7,518 nt of DNA from JACKPD01 sp034003145 (GTDB taxonomy: Bacteria; Spirochaetota; Spirochaetia; CADAEX01), in assembly GCA_034003145.1 (NCBI GenBank), contig JAVEZE010000133.1:1-7518 (forward strand), written 5' to 3'. Under the pieces are notes generated by a model. It was not told where the DNA came from. It saw only the letters and a program-made list of their open reading frames with translations, and did no database searches. Made by a program: the position numbers and the translations under genes. This document shows positions 1-5,560 of the stretch, in pieces (within the stretch, counting starts at the first letter, position 1; each line of letters begins with the position of its first letter).

Positions 1-28
1 GGGCAGAAAATAAAGAAGAGGAGAAAAT

Positions 29-94
29 ATGGCAGTATGGAAAACCTACAGGGTATCTGAAATAGTCAACGAAATATCAGAAAAATTAAATTAG
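29..94 (+). CDS. Possible 21-aa ORF in the spacer before 5S rRNA
   Basis: An ATG at 29 is preceded by a good Shine-Dalgarno sequence, AGGAG at 19-23, with five bases between. It opens a 21-codon frame beginning MAVWKTYRVS and ending at TAG (92-94), directly against the 5S rRNA. An in-frame TAA at 11-13 shows it is not simply the tail of a longer gene, unless that gene is frameshifted. I recognise no family. If the spacer belongs to a 23S-5S transcript, the frame could be chance, because purine-rich rRNA spacers mimic ribosome binding sites. The 23S gene itself is not visible, so even that context is inferred. Confidence 0.2.
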   Translation: MAVWKTYRVSEIVNEISEKLN

Positions 95-196
<102 letters not shown>

Positions 197-203
<7 letters not shown>

Positions 204-305
204 CTTTTTTTTATTAATTTACACTGCTGATTTAACTGTCTGTGGTGAATATTTTACTTGCAAAGGAATGTAATCCTGGCGATCCCGGAACGGGCATGCC
301 AGGCT
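197..305 (+). repeat. 109-bp direct repeat, copy 1
   Basis: Positions 197-305 are identical to 413-521, an offset of 216 bp. The repeat starts with TGCCAGGC, the last bases of the 5S gene, then T8 and an AT-rich spacer. It ends with a hairpin whose outer stem (CCTGGC/GCCAGG) imitates 5S helix I. Identity stops abruptly on both sides (T196 against G412; 306 onward against 522 onward). This indicates a recent tandem duplication, or gene conversion between rrn operon ends. Confidence 0.95.
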
Positions 306-310
306 TTTTT
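275..310 (+). terminator. rrn terminator hairpin with 5S-like stem
   Basis: CCTGGC (275-280) pairs with GCCAGG (298-303). Inside it, CCCG (284-287) pairs with CGGG (291-294) around a GAA loop. The stem is followed by C and six T residues (305-310). This is a textbook intrinsic terminator reading in the rrn direction. On the opposite strand no T-run follows, so it is unlikely to serve the convergent mscS gene. Confidence 0.75.
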
Positions 311-375
311 ATTTTATTATGCATAAATGATTACAAATCGAATACTAAATAATTATTAGAATTCGGCAAATTCAG

Positions 376-428
376 GGCGACCCCCGTGGACGGGGTTTCC
401 CGTACAGCGGGGTGCCAGGCTTTTTTTT
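376..428 (+). terminator. Branched 5S-like structure followed by T8
   Basis: Two adjacent hairpins, CCCCG/CGGGG (382-386 with 391-395, loop TGGA) and CCCG/CGGG (399-402 with 408-411), are closed by GGCG/TGCC (376-379 with 413-416). They form a small three-way junction, followed by AGGC and eight T residues (421-428). The outer bases GGCGAC and TGCCAGGC are the same as those of 5S helix I. It may be a decayed 5S copy that now serves as a terminator. The terminator role follows from stem plus T-run; the 5S origin is inference. Confidence 0.5.
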
Positions 429-521
429 ATTAATTTACACTGCTGATTTAACTGTCTGTGGTGAATATTTTACTTGCAAAGGAATGTAATCCTGGCGATC
501 CCGGAACGGGCATGCCAGGCT
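413..521 (+). repeat. 109-bp direct repeat, copy 2
   Basis: Exact second copy of 197-305. It begins with the TGCCAGGC that closes the branched structure at 376-416, just as copy 1 begins inside the 5S rRNA. This supports duplication of a unit made of a 5S-like 3' end, spacer and hairpin. It ends nine bases before the mscS stop codon. Confidence 0.95.
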
Positions 522-528
522 ATTTTTT
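491..528 (+). terminator. Last rrn terminator hairpin
   Basis: Same hairpin as at 275-303, here at 491-519, followed by C, TA and a run of T (523-528). The single A interrupting the T-run distinguishes it from copy 1. It is the last of the serial stem-loops after the 5S and lies just before the 3' end of the oppositely oriented mscS gene, where it would stop antisense read-through. Confidence 0.65.
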
Positions 529-529
529 A

Positions 530-1372
530 TTAATCTCTGTTGATATTTAGAGGAAATCTTTTTGTTGCCTCTCCCGTATAAATGGACAGATGAGGGAAAG
601 GAATCTCAATACCTTCTGCATCAAAACGTTTTTTCACATCAATCATAATGGAATTCTTCAAGGCGAGAAAATCACTTTTAACACACCAGACTCCGTAAAG
701 TATGTTGATCCCAGAATTCCCAAAATCCTTGATGAAAAAAAGAGGTGCAGGTTCATCAAGGCAAAATGGATTATTTATAGCAGTTTCAATCAGTATATCT
801 TTTACTCTTTCAAGATCTTCCTTGTAGGCTACGCTGACATCAATATCAATACGCCTTATAGGGTATCTTGTAATATTTGTAAGCTCGCTTTTTATAATTA
901 ATTCATTCGGAATTCTAAGATATTGATTATTAAGTGTTCTTAATTTAACAGACAGAAGATCAATTGAGACTACAACACCTGTTGAATTTCCAACACTTAT
1001 AAGATCTCCTATTTCAAAAGATTTTTCTGATATCAGGAACAGGCCGCTTATGATATTGGAAACACTTGTCTGTGATGCGAACCCAAGCGCTACACCGACA
1101 ATTCCCGCAGCTCCGATAATTGCGGCAACACTGATTCCCATTCTGTTGAGAATCATAACACTGATTATTGCCATACCTGTGTAGAATGTGACTTTATTGA
1201 TAATCATAGCAGTCTGGGGAGAAAGCATTTTTTTTGTTGTTCTTTTGACAAGTACCATTATGAATCTAAGAATGATCAATCCTATTGTTGCAATCAATAA
1301 ATAAACAATAAAATCATAAATAAAATCCTGAGTCAAAAATTTTTGAAAATTAATTCCTTTTTCTAGAAACAT
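530..1372 (-). CDS. mscS: MscS-family small-conductance mechanosensitive channel
   Basis: This inner-membrane channel opens under membrane tension and releases solutes on osmotic downshock. The 280-aa length is close to E. coli MscS (286 aa). Three membrane segments are visible at about residues 17-43, 60-78 and 82-113. The third is the Gly/Ala-rich pore helix (AAIIGAAGIVGVALGFASQT) running into FLISEKSFEIGDLI. The beta domain follows (about 114-175), then the alpha/beta C-terminal domain ending in the family-typical GIEIPFPH (254-261). The start ATG is preceded by AAAAAAGGG with seven bases between, a moderate ribosome binding site. The gene begins 14 bp after the stop of the DUF432 gene, so the two are almost certainly co-transcribed. 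It converges on the rrn terminators. The family is certain; the exact paralogue symbol (MscS or YnaI/YbdG type) is less so, but the three-segment form is the short MscS type. Confidence 0.93.
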   Translation of the reverse strand: MFLEKGINFQKFLTQDFIYDFIVYLLIATIGLIILRFIMVLVKRTTKKMLSPQTAMIINKVTFYTGMAIISVMILNRMGISVAAIIGAAGIVGVALGFASQTSVSNIISGLFLISEKSFEIGDLISVGNSTGVVVSIDLLSVKLRTLNNQYLRIPNELIIKSELTNITRYPIRRIDIDVSVAYKEDLERVKDILIETAINNPFCLDEPAPLFFIKDFGNSGINILYGVWCVKSDFLALKNSIMIDVKKRFDAEGIEIPFPHLSIYTGEATKRFPLNINRD

Positions 1373-1386
1373 TTTATAACCCTTTT

Positions 1387-2175
1387 TTAAATTCCTGTGA
1401 CAGTTTTAATAAAAGAAGTAACTCCTTTAATAAGAATAGATTTATCCTGTATGGATTTTTGTGTTTCGTAAATTATTTTATTGTTTCCGCTTTTAAGTTC
1501 AATATCGTCAACAGATATTTTAATTTTATCATCATCTGCATACTCAATCAGAAGATTATCAGTTATAAATATTTTAAAATCATTTCCATATGATTCATAA
1601 ATATTCATATTATTAACAGGAATAGAAAGCTTTTTAAAGTTAAAAGATTTTTTTGCTGTATTAATGATTTTTATTTTGCAATAAATATAATTATCACCCG
1701 GAGTTAAAATGTTGCCTGCCATGATGTTTGTATTAAGTGAATAAGCCATCATGCCTGTCAATAATTCTCCGAACCATGTTTTGGACATTATTTCTGAAGG
1801 GAATTCAAACAGCATTTTTTCTTCATTGTTGGATTCTGTGTAGAGCCTGTAATTAGCAGGAATTTTAACAGTAATTGACGATTTCTGCCTTTCTAGAATT
1901 CTAATTTCTTCCTGAGATTGAACAATAACAGGTTTATCAGGCATTGCAGGCTTTAAAATAATTCCAGAAGATGAATTTTCTGAAATTATCCTTATCCAAT
2001 CAAGATGATCTGGCTTGTCAGTAACTTCAATAATATTATTCTCACCCAATTGCTCAGCATGGGTAAAGGATATCATCCATTCGTCTGATATCTTTCTTAT
2101 CCAGAATTCAAGATACCCAATTCTGCAGCAACATGTGATATTTTCTTTTATTGTGTAATATTTTAAAAGTTCCAT
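1387..2175 (-). CDS. DUF432 domain-containing protein, MscS partner candidate
   Basis: The protein is 262 aa from the first ATG, soluble, with no signal peptide or membrane segment. I recognise the DUF432 family from PDKPVIV (79-85), KTWFGELLTGMMAYSLNT (132-149), the IIN...LSIPVNNMNIYES block (170-194) and the acidic DNLLIEYADDDKIKISV (206-222). Function is unknown; in my recollection family members often sit beside mscS genes, as here. The frame remains open upstream to a TTG at 2221-2223. That extension (LFFCFLVNLNIYKIF) is encoded by a poly-T tract that looks like promoter DNA, so I chose the ATG at 2175. No clear Shine-Dalgarno precedes either start. The gene is very AT-rich. A cysteine triplet (CCC, residues 25-27) is unusual. 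Cytoplasmic modulation of the channel is inference from linkage only. Confidence 0.8.
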   Translation of the reverse strand: MELLKYYTIKENITCCCRIGYLEFWIRKISDEWMISFTHAEQLGENNIIEVTDKPDHLDWIRIISENSSSGIILKPAMPDKPVIVQSQEEIRILERQKSSITVKIPANYRLYTESNNEEKMLFEFPSEIMSKTWFGELLTGMMAYSLNTNIMAGNILTPGDNYIYCKIKIINTAKKSFNFKKLSIPVNNMNIYESYGNDFKIFITDNLLIEYADDDKIKISVDDIELKSGNNKIIYETQKSIQDKSILIKGVTSFIKTVTGI

Positions 2176-2183
2176 AAATATTT

Positions 2184-2212
2184 TATATATATTCAAGTTA
2201 ACTAAAAAACAA
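2184..2212 (-). promoter_or_regulatory. Possible promoter of the DUF432-mscS unit
   Basis: On the minus strand TTGTTT (2212-2207), 17 bases and TATATA (2189-2184) form a weak sigma-70-type promoter. Transcription would start about two bases before the ATG at 2175, giving an essentially leaderless mRNA. That agrees with the lack of a Shine-Dalgarno sequence. The stretch is so AT-rich that such matches arise easily by chance. Confidence 0.3.
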
Positions 2213-2245
2213 AAAAAAAGCAAATATCAGGTTTTTTTTAAACAA

Positions 2246-2270
2246 ATATAAAAATAGCGTAGTATAGCTA
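2246..2270 (-). terminator. Weak possible terminator after the aldo/keto reductase
   Basis: On the minus strand TAGC (2270-2267) can pair with GCTA (2258-2255) across an 8-base loop, and a T-rich run follows (2254-2246). The stem overlaps the stop codon and is only four pairs long, so termination may be leaky and the reductase transcript may continue into the DUF432-mscS unit. Confidence 0.25.
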
Positions 2271-3278
2271 ATGTTTTTCTTTTAACCTCGCAGAAAAAGT
2301 AAACTCTTCAGTTTTTTCTTCGCTTCTGTCTGTCGCTGTCGGAGGCTCTTGTGACAGCGAAGATATTTTCATACGAAGCTCATCTGTCATCTCTATTTTA
2401 ACAGACTCAAGTGAGTCTTTCAGCTGCGAAAAATTACGTGCTCCTATTATGGGAGCTGTCACCGCCGGATGGCTTCCTGCCCAGGCTACAGCAAGTGCTG
2501 TAGGGTTATACCCTCTCTCTTTGGCAAAAAAAGTAAAATCCTCAGCTACTTTATACACTGCATCTTCGGCATAACGGGTTTTATACATTGCATTCTCAAC
2601 TAACCGCCCAGTTTCAGGCCTGCGCTCTACTCCGTATTTACCGGAAAGCAGCCCTGCGGCAGAAGGGCTATAGGAGATAACTCCCAGTTTTTCAGAAATC
2701 GCCATCGGGAAAAGTTCAACCTCAGCCTGCCGTTTTACAAGATTATACATCGGCTGAAGACAGATGAATTTTGAATAACCTTCACGGACGCTGATTCCAA
2801 GAGCTTTTGCCGCCTGCCATGCAGCGTAGTTGCTTGCAGCCGGATAGAGTATTTTACCCTGTTTTACCATATCATCAAGGGCGCGCAGAGTTTCCTCTAT
2901 CGGAGTTTCATCATCAAAGCGGTGCATGAAGTAAATATCAATATAATCAGTTTTAAGGCGCTTTAAGCTATCTTCAACTGCCTGCATCAGATGTCTGCGG
3001 CTGCAGCCGTGGCTGTTTACATCATCACTCATGGGAAAACCTGCTTTTGTAGTAATCACAAGGTCTTTTCTGCAGTCTGCAATCAGACTTCCCAGTATCT
3101 CTTCAGCACGTCCTTTCTGGTAGACATCAGCACAGTCAAAAAAATTTATCCCTGCATCACGGCATGTATTAAATAATTCCGCGGAAGTTTTTTCATCAGC
3201 AGTGCTCCCGAAAGACATTGTTCCAAAACAAAGTTCAGATACCTTGACTCCGGTGCTGCCCAATAGTTTGTATTTCAT
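2268..3278 (-). CDS. Aldo/keto reductase
   Basis: NAD(P)H-dependent oxidoreductase of the aldo/keto reductase superfamily, a cytoplasmic (beta/alpha)8 barrel that reduces aldehydes or ketones; the substrate cannot be read from sequence. The protein is 336 aa, normal for the family. The N-terminal LGSTGVKVSELCFGTMSFG is typical. The catalytic tetrad is visible as Asp48 and Tyr53 (FFDCADVYQKG), Lys78 (TTKAG) and His119 (FMHRF). The ASN motif (148-150), ISYSPSAAGLLSGKYG and APIIGARNFSQL, the last contributing to cofactor binding, follow in the usual order. The start ATG is preceded by GAGAGG with five bases between. The gene is visibly richer in G+C than its neighbours on both sides. It has its own promoter and points the same way as the DUF432-mscS pair, but nothing links their functions. 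Confidence 0.93.
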   Translation of the reverse strand: MKYKLLGSTGVKVSELCFGTMSFGSTADEKTSAELFNTCRDAGINFFDCADVYQKGRAEEILGSLIADCRKDLVITTKAGFPMSDDVNSHGCSRRHLMQAVEDSLKRLKTDYIDIYFMHRFDDETPIEETLRALDDMVKQGKILYPAASNYAAWQAAKALGISVREGYSKFICLQPMYNLVKRQAEVELFPMAISEKLGVISYSPSAAGLLSGKYGVERRPETGRLVENAMYKTRYAEDAVYKVAEDFTFFAKERGYNPTALAVAWAGSHPAVTAPIIGARNFSQLKDSLESVKIEMTDELRMKISSLSQEPPTATDRSEEKTEEFTFSARLKEKH

Positions 3279-3306
3279 ATAAACCTCTCGAAAACATAAT
3301 CTGTAA

Positions 3307-3335
3307 ATTATAAAGAATATAATTACTTCCTACAA
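3307..3335 (-). promoter_or_regulatory. Promoter of the aldo/keto reductase
   Basis: On the minus strand TTGTAG (3335-3330), a 17-base spacer and a perfect TATAAT (3312-3307) form a good sigma-70 promoter. Transcription would start near 3300, leaving a leader of about 20 nt that contains the GAGAGG ribosome binding site (3289-3284). Confidence 0.7.
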
Positions 3336-3471
3336 GTTTTTTCTCCTAAGTCTTCTGTTTTTGAGGGACAGGATAAATTAAAAAATGTCTACCAAGCTTT
3401 AATATCAATTAGAAATGCAATATTTTGATGATTTTGTTGAAATACTTTATCTGATGTTTAAACAACAGCAG

Positions 3472-3500
3472 TTGAAATATCAGAGAAAATAAAGGATAAT
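3472..3500 (+). promoter_or_regulatory. Promoter of the LapA-domain gene
   Basis: TTGAAA (3472-3477), 17 bases and GATAAT (3495-3500) match the sigma-70 consensus well. Transcription would begin near 3507, about 38 nt before the TTG start at 3545. It is divergent from the reductase promoter. The roughly 135 bp between the two promoters are AT-rich, and I see no further gene or clear operator there. Confidence 0.6.
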
Positions 3501-3544
3501 TATAGTGCTGATAGTTAATCGTTATCGGTAAAAGAGGAAGTAAA

Positions 3545-3772
3545 TTGCTTAGAAAAATAATTAATTTTCTGATAATTGCGTTTATTGTTCTTATTACAAT
3601 AATTTCCATGATGAACCTGCATCCAGTTTCTTTTGTTATCTTTTTTTATACTATAGAAGTGCCGCTTATCATTTTAATATTTGCACTTTTGTTTGTCGGA
3701 TTCTCCGCAGGATATATGATTAAAAGTCTTTCTGTTTTAAGAAAGAAAAAGAGCAGCAAGACAGATCAGTAA
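3545..3772 (+). CDS. LapA-domain (DUF1049-like) small membrane protein
   Basis: The protein has 75 residues and two hydrophobic segments, about 5-22 and 34-58. They are joined by the short NLHPVSFVIFFYTIEVPL linker characteristic of the LapA/DUF1049 family (a segment ending in N, then P-V, then a second helix). A basic tail (RKKKSSK) follows, expected in the cytoplasm. E. coli LapA works with LapB in controlling lipopolysaccharide synthesis through LpxC turnover. In many spirochaetes that pathway is lacking or altered, so the role here is open. The start is TTG, supported by AGAGGA (3533-3538) six bases upstream; the first in-frame ATG would remove most of helix 1. The gene is alone in its unit, and the IS30 element lies 112 bp downstream. 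Confidence 0.75.
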   Translation: MLRKIINFLIIAFIVLITIISMMNLHPVSFVIFFYTIEVPLIILIFALLFVGFSAGYMIKSLSVLRKKKSSKTDQ

Positions 3773-3794
3773 GTTTTATTTTAAAATTTATCTG

Positions 3795-3822
3795 TTGACA
3801 GAAAAAGAGAAAGAAATACATT
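3795..3822 (+). promoter_or_regulatory. Candidate promoter pointing into the IS30 element
   Basis: A perfect TTGACA (3795-3800), 16 bases and TACATT (3817-3822) form a plausible promoter after lapA. Only a six-codon ATG frame (3834-3854) follows before the IS begins at 3885. Either the promoter drives the IS from outside, or it belonged to a transcript that the insertion has split. The remaining 3773-3884 stretch holds no clear terminator. Confidence 0.35.
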
Positions 3823-3869
3823 TTTAGCGTTGATGGATGAAGTTCTTTTATAAAAAATAGGGACTAAAA

Positions 3870-3884
3870 ATGGGGTTAAAAAAT
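3870..3884 (+). repeat. 15-bp flanking direct repeat (putative target duplication), left
   Basis: ATGGGGTTAAAAAAT abuts the left end of the IS30 element and is repeated exactly at 5145-5159 against the right end. It is best explained as a target-site duplication made on insertion. It is longer than the 2-3 bp usual for IS30, but long duplications are known for some members, such as mycoplasmal IS1630. Confidence 0.75.
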
Positions 3885-3909
3885 CCCGCACAGTATAATA
3901 AAATGTCCG
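3885..3909 (+). repeat. IS30 left terminal inverted repeat
   Basis: A 25-bp imperfect inverted repeat ending in ATGTCCG. Pairing it with 5120-5144 gives 15 matches in 25 without gaps. It contains TATAAT at 3894-3899, usable as a -10 hexamer. No -35 sits at the right distance in the flanking DNA. Confidence 0.65.
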
Positions 3910-3927
3910 CCTAAAAACGGAAAGGTA

Positions 3928-5112
3928 ATGAAAGTCCCACAGGCCTCTGATATAGTTAGTTTACCAAACAAAACTACCAGAGGTGCATCCATGGGACGAT
4001 CAAAGCTTATCATAAAAACAGGGTGTAAACATACACATTTCACCTGGGGAGAGCGATTATTGTTGCAGTATTATTCCAGCGGAACAAATGGTTACTCTAA
4101 AATAACAAGTCCTACACTATTGGGAACTTTACTGAGCAAAAGTGAAAGGACTATCCGCAGAGAGATTAGAAGAGGTAAAGTGGAACATACCACAAGCGAA
4201 CTCCTTAAAATCACGGTATACAATGCAGAGTATGCACAAAATGATGCTGAGTCGAAAAACAGTGCAAAAGGACCTCCCATAAAACTTGGTAAAGACTGGA
4301 TTTTGGTTAAAGGGATCTCGAAACTCATCAAGGAAGATAAATATAGCCCATATGCAGTTATACAGCATTTTGGGAGGAATAATTGGCCAAGTGATACCAG
4401 AATTTGTGAAAAAACGCTGTATAACTACATAGCTGCAGGTGATATCTCAAACGTAACAGAAAAAGACCTGCTATATGCAGGAAAACGCCGTAAACCCAAA
4501 GGGAAGCCCAAGAGGCATGCTAATGCCATGAATGCATCCAGAAGCATCGATAAACGCCCCATTGAGGCCAATGATAGGAGTGTTGCAGGACACTGGGAGA
4601 TGGATACTGTATACAGTGGAAAAGATTGTTCACCCTCGTGCCTGCTAACACTTACAGAAAGAAAGACGCGAGTCGAAATTGCAAGAAAGATTCCTGATAG
4701 AACTGCTTCTTCTGTAAAGAAAGAAATTGATAAAATAGAACGTCAAATAGGAACTGTACGCTTCAGAGAATTGTTTAATTCAATCACGCCGGACAATGGT
4801 GTTGAATTTTCAAATGCAGAGGGTCTTGAAAACTCTATATTATGCAATCAGATCAGAACCAGATTGTTTTTCGCACATCCATACAGCTCTTATGAGCGAG
4901 GGACAAATGAGAATCATAATGGAATTATCAGAAAGTTTATTCCAAAAGGCAGTGATATTGGTTTAGAAAAAAAGAGCACTATCAGAAATATCCAGAATTG
5001 GATGAATAACTATCCAAGAAGAATCCTTGGTGGCAGATCGCCACTGGAAGCTCTTTCTGATGAATTAGGAATTGAATTTAGAATCCCTGAATTACTGGAG
5101 GTAAAAACTTGA
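3928..5112 (+). CDS. IS30-family transposase (DDE)
   Basis: Cuts and joins the ends of the surrounding IS. Residues 36-82 form the N-terminal helix-turn-helix region, ending in the IS30-typical SERTIRREIRRG. The basic linker KRRKPKGKPKRHA is at 186-198. The catalytic RNase H-fold core shows Asp226 (GHWEMD), Asp289 (TPDNG) and, by alignment with IS30, Glu328 (RGTNENHNGIIRKFIPKG). There are 38 residues between the second Asp and Glu, a few more than the 33 of IS30. The length of 394 aa fits the family (about 380). The ATG at 3928 has GGAAAGG only two bases away. An in-frame ATG at 3991 (MGRSKL, residue 22) has a better-spaced AGAGG and starts nearer the conserved region, so the true protein may be 373 aa. 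No frameshift or internal stop is present. Confidence 0.92.
   Translation: MKVPQASDIVSLPNKTTRGASMGRSKLIIKTGCKHTHFTWGERLLLQYYSSGTNGYSKITSPTLLGTLLSKSERTIRREIRRGKVEHTTSELLKITVYNAEYAQNDAESKNSAKGPPIKLGKDWILVKGISKLIKEDKYSPYAVIQHFGRNNWPSDTRICEKTLYNYIAAGDISNVTEKDLLYAGKRRKPKGKPKRHANAMNASRSIDKRPIEANDRSVAGHWEMDTVYSGKDCSPSCLLTLTERKTRVEIARKIPDRTASSVKKEIDKIERQIGTVRFRELFNSITPDNGVEFSNAEGLENSILCNQIRTRLFFAHPYSSYERGTNENHNGIIRKFIPKGSDIGLEKKSTIRNIQNWMNNYPRRILGGRSPLEALSDELGIEFRIPELLEVKT
3944..3983 (+). promoter_or_regulatory. Hairpin that can hide the internal ribosome binding site of the transposase
   Basis: CCTCTG (3944-3949) pairs with CAGAGG (3978-3983), TAGTT (3953-3957) with AACTA (3972-3976) and GTTT (3959-3962) with AAAC (3966-3969). 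The right arm contains AGAGG, the Shine-Dalgarno of the ATG at 3991. Such fold-back structures near the left end of other IS elements (IS10, IS50) stop transposase being made from outside transcripts. The same role here is inference. Confidence 0.45.
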
Positions 5113-5119
5113 AAAAAAC

Positions 5120-5144
5120 CGGACAATCTACTTTACAGGGAACT
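5120..5144 (-). repeat. IS30 right terminal inverted repeat
   Basis: Partner of 3885-3909 in inverted orientation, just after the transposase stop. On the + strand it holds TTTACA (5132-5137), a -35-like hexamer reading outward toward the right end. Confidence 0.65.
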
Positions 5145-5159
5145 ATGGGGTTAAAAAAT
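5145..5159 (+). repeat. 15-bp flanking direct repeat (putative target duplication), right
   Basis: Exact copy of 3870-3884, immediately outside the right end of the IS30 element. Confidence 0.75.
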
Positions 5160-5170
5160 ATCAATTATTA

Positions 5171-5199
5171 TTGACATAAAACCGATAAAAGGGTAGTGT
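5171..5199 (+). promoter_or_regulatory. Candidate promoter of a small RNA
   Basis: A perfect TTGACA (5171-5176) is followed after 17 bases by TAGTGT (5194-5199), a poor -10. Transcription would begin near 5206, exactly where the first hairpin of the candidate RNA starts. The -35 is strong and the -10 weak, so it may need an activator or be a chance match. Confidence 0.4.
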
Positions 5200-5205
5200 T
5201 CATAT

Positions 5206-5312
5206 CGCAGAATGATTTTGCAGTGGGAAAGGAATTGTTAAGCCTTTCAAATTGCTTATAGTTCCAAGGTAAAAAAGAATCTCGATTTGGTGAAAATGTC
5301 GGGATTTTTTTT
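5206..5312 (+). ncRNA. Candidate structured small RNA, about 105 nt
   Basis: Three stem-loops follow one another. GCAGAA/TTTTGC (5207-5212 with 5216-5221) comes first. Next is a 12-pair stem with one bulge (5231-5243 with 5254-5265). Last is an intrinsic terminator, AATCTCGA/TCGGGATT (5278-5285 with 5299-5306), ending in T8. A promoter-like TTGACA sits at the right distance upstream. No convincing protein frame fits the stretch, and it does not look like 4.5S RNA, 6S RNA, RNase P RNA or tmRNA. It lies between the IS30 element and the rrn promoter. A terminated untranslated RNA is inferred from structure only. Alternatively the terminator was the distal end of a lapA transcript now split by the IS. 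Confidence 0.4.
5278..5312 (+). terminator. Intrinsic terminator before the second rrn operon
   Basis: An eight-pair stem, 5278-5285 with 5299-5306, includes one T-G pair. Its loop can tighten by TTT/AAA pairing. Eight T residues at 5305-5312 overlap its end. It reads on the + strand and would isolate the rrn promoter from the IS30 transposase and any small RNA upstream. Confidence 0.8.
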
Positions 5313-5384
5313 GTCTGTAATATATTGGAAAATAAATCTTGCCTGATTTTTCAGATGCAATATTTTTTAAAATACCAATATGCA

Positions 5385-5439
5385 TTAACTAAAAAAACAA
5401 TAGAAACTGATTGACATAGAAATCTATTTCTGTTACAAA
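5385..5439 (+). promoter_or_regulatory. Ribosomal RNA operon promoter with AT-rich UP-like element
   Basis: TTGACA (5411-5416), a 17-base spacer and TACAAA (5434-5439) with an extended -10 TG at 5431-5432 form a strong sigma-70 promoter. The A-rich run just upstream (5388-5401) resembles an UP element, as is usual for rrn promoters. Transcription should begin near 5446 and continue through a leader of about 380 nt into the 16S gene. I see only this one convincing rrn promoter. Confidence 0.8.
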
Positions 5440-5525
5440 TATTGAGCATTTTGGCACGTAAGTTGCTAGGGTGCAAAAACATGTGCCGGCCTTACCGCCG
5501 TCGGCCCTGCTGGGGCAGGATTGAA

Positions 5526-5560
5526 ATGGCAGGTCGGCACAACGCCATCCTTGGCATTGA
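5526..5560 (+). repeat. 35-bp direct repeat in the rrn leader, copy 1
   Basis: Identical to 5658-5692, an offset of 132 bp. It contains the right arm of the first long hairpin and a small palindrome, GCCA-TCCT-TGGC. Confidence 0.95.

Larger units (their letters stand above)
3885..5144 (+). mobile_element. IS30-family insertion sequence, apparently complete
   Basis: The element is about 1260 bp with one transposase gene. The outermost 25 bp at each end (3885-3909 and the complement of 5120-5144) match at 15 of 25 positions, with the inner six bases TGTCCG identical. Both ends abut the same 15-bp sequence, so the boundaries are set independently by terminal repeats and flanking duplication. 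The intact flanking repeats and intact transposase frame suggest a recent, possibly still active insertion. The right end carries TTTACA (5132-5137) and the left end TATAAT (3894-3899), an arrangement that would make a promoter when the ends are joined. Confidence 0.85.

Noticed and set aside
590..901. 103-codon frame on the + strand
   Set aside because: Antisense to the well-supported mscS gene, with no recognisable domain or ribosome binding site.
2991..3176. 61-codon frame on the + strand
   Set aside because: Antisense to the conserved catalytic part of the aldo/keto reductase.
3409..3609. 66-codon frame on the - strand
   Set aside because: Low-complexity Ile/Leu-rich translation of AT-rich DNA, overlapping the promoter and start of the LapA-domain gene.
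4092..4368. Two frames of 79 codons on the - strand
   Set aside because: Antisense shadows of the IS30 transposase, without family features.
5356..5384. Imperfect palindrome TGCAATATT...AATATGCA upstream of the rrn promoter
   Set aside because: Could be an operator or factor site, but such AT-rich near-palindromes are common here and nothing else supports it.
5200..5385. 61-codon frame on the - strand
   Set aside because: Crosses the strong terminator and hairpins of the + strand. No recognisable motif; composition typical of AT-rich noncoding DNA.
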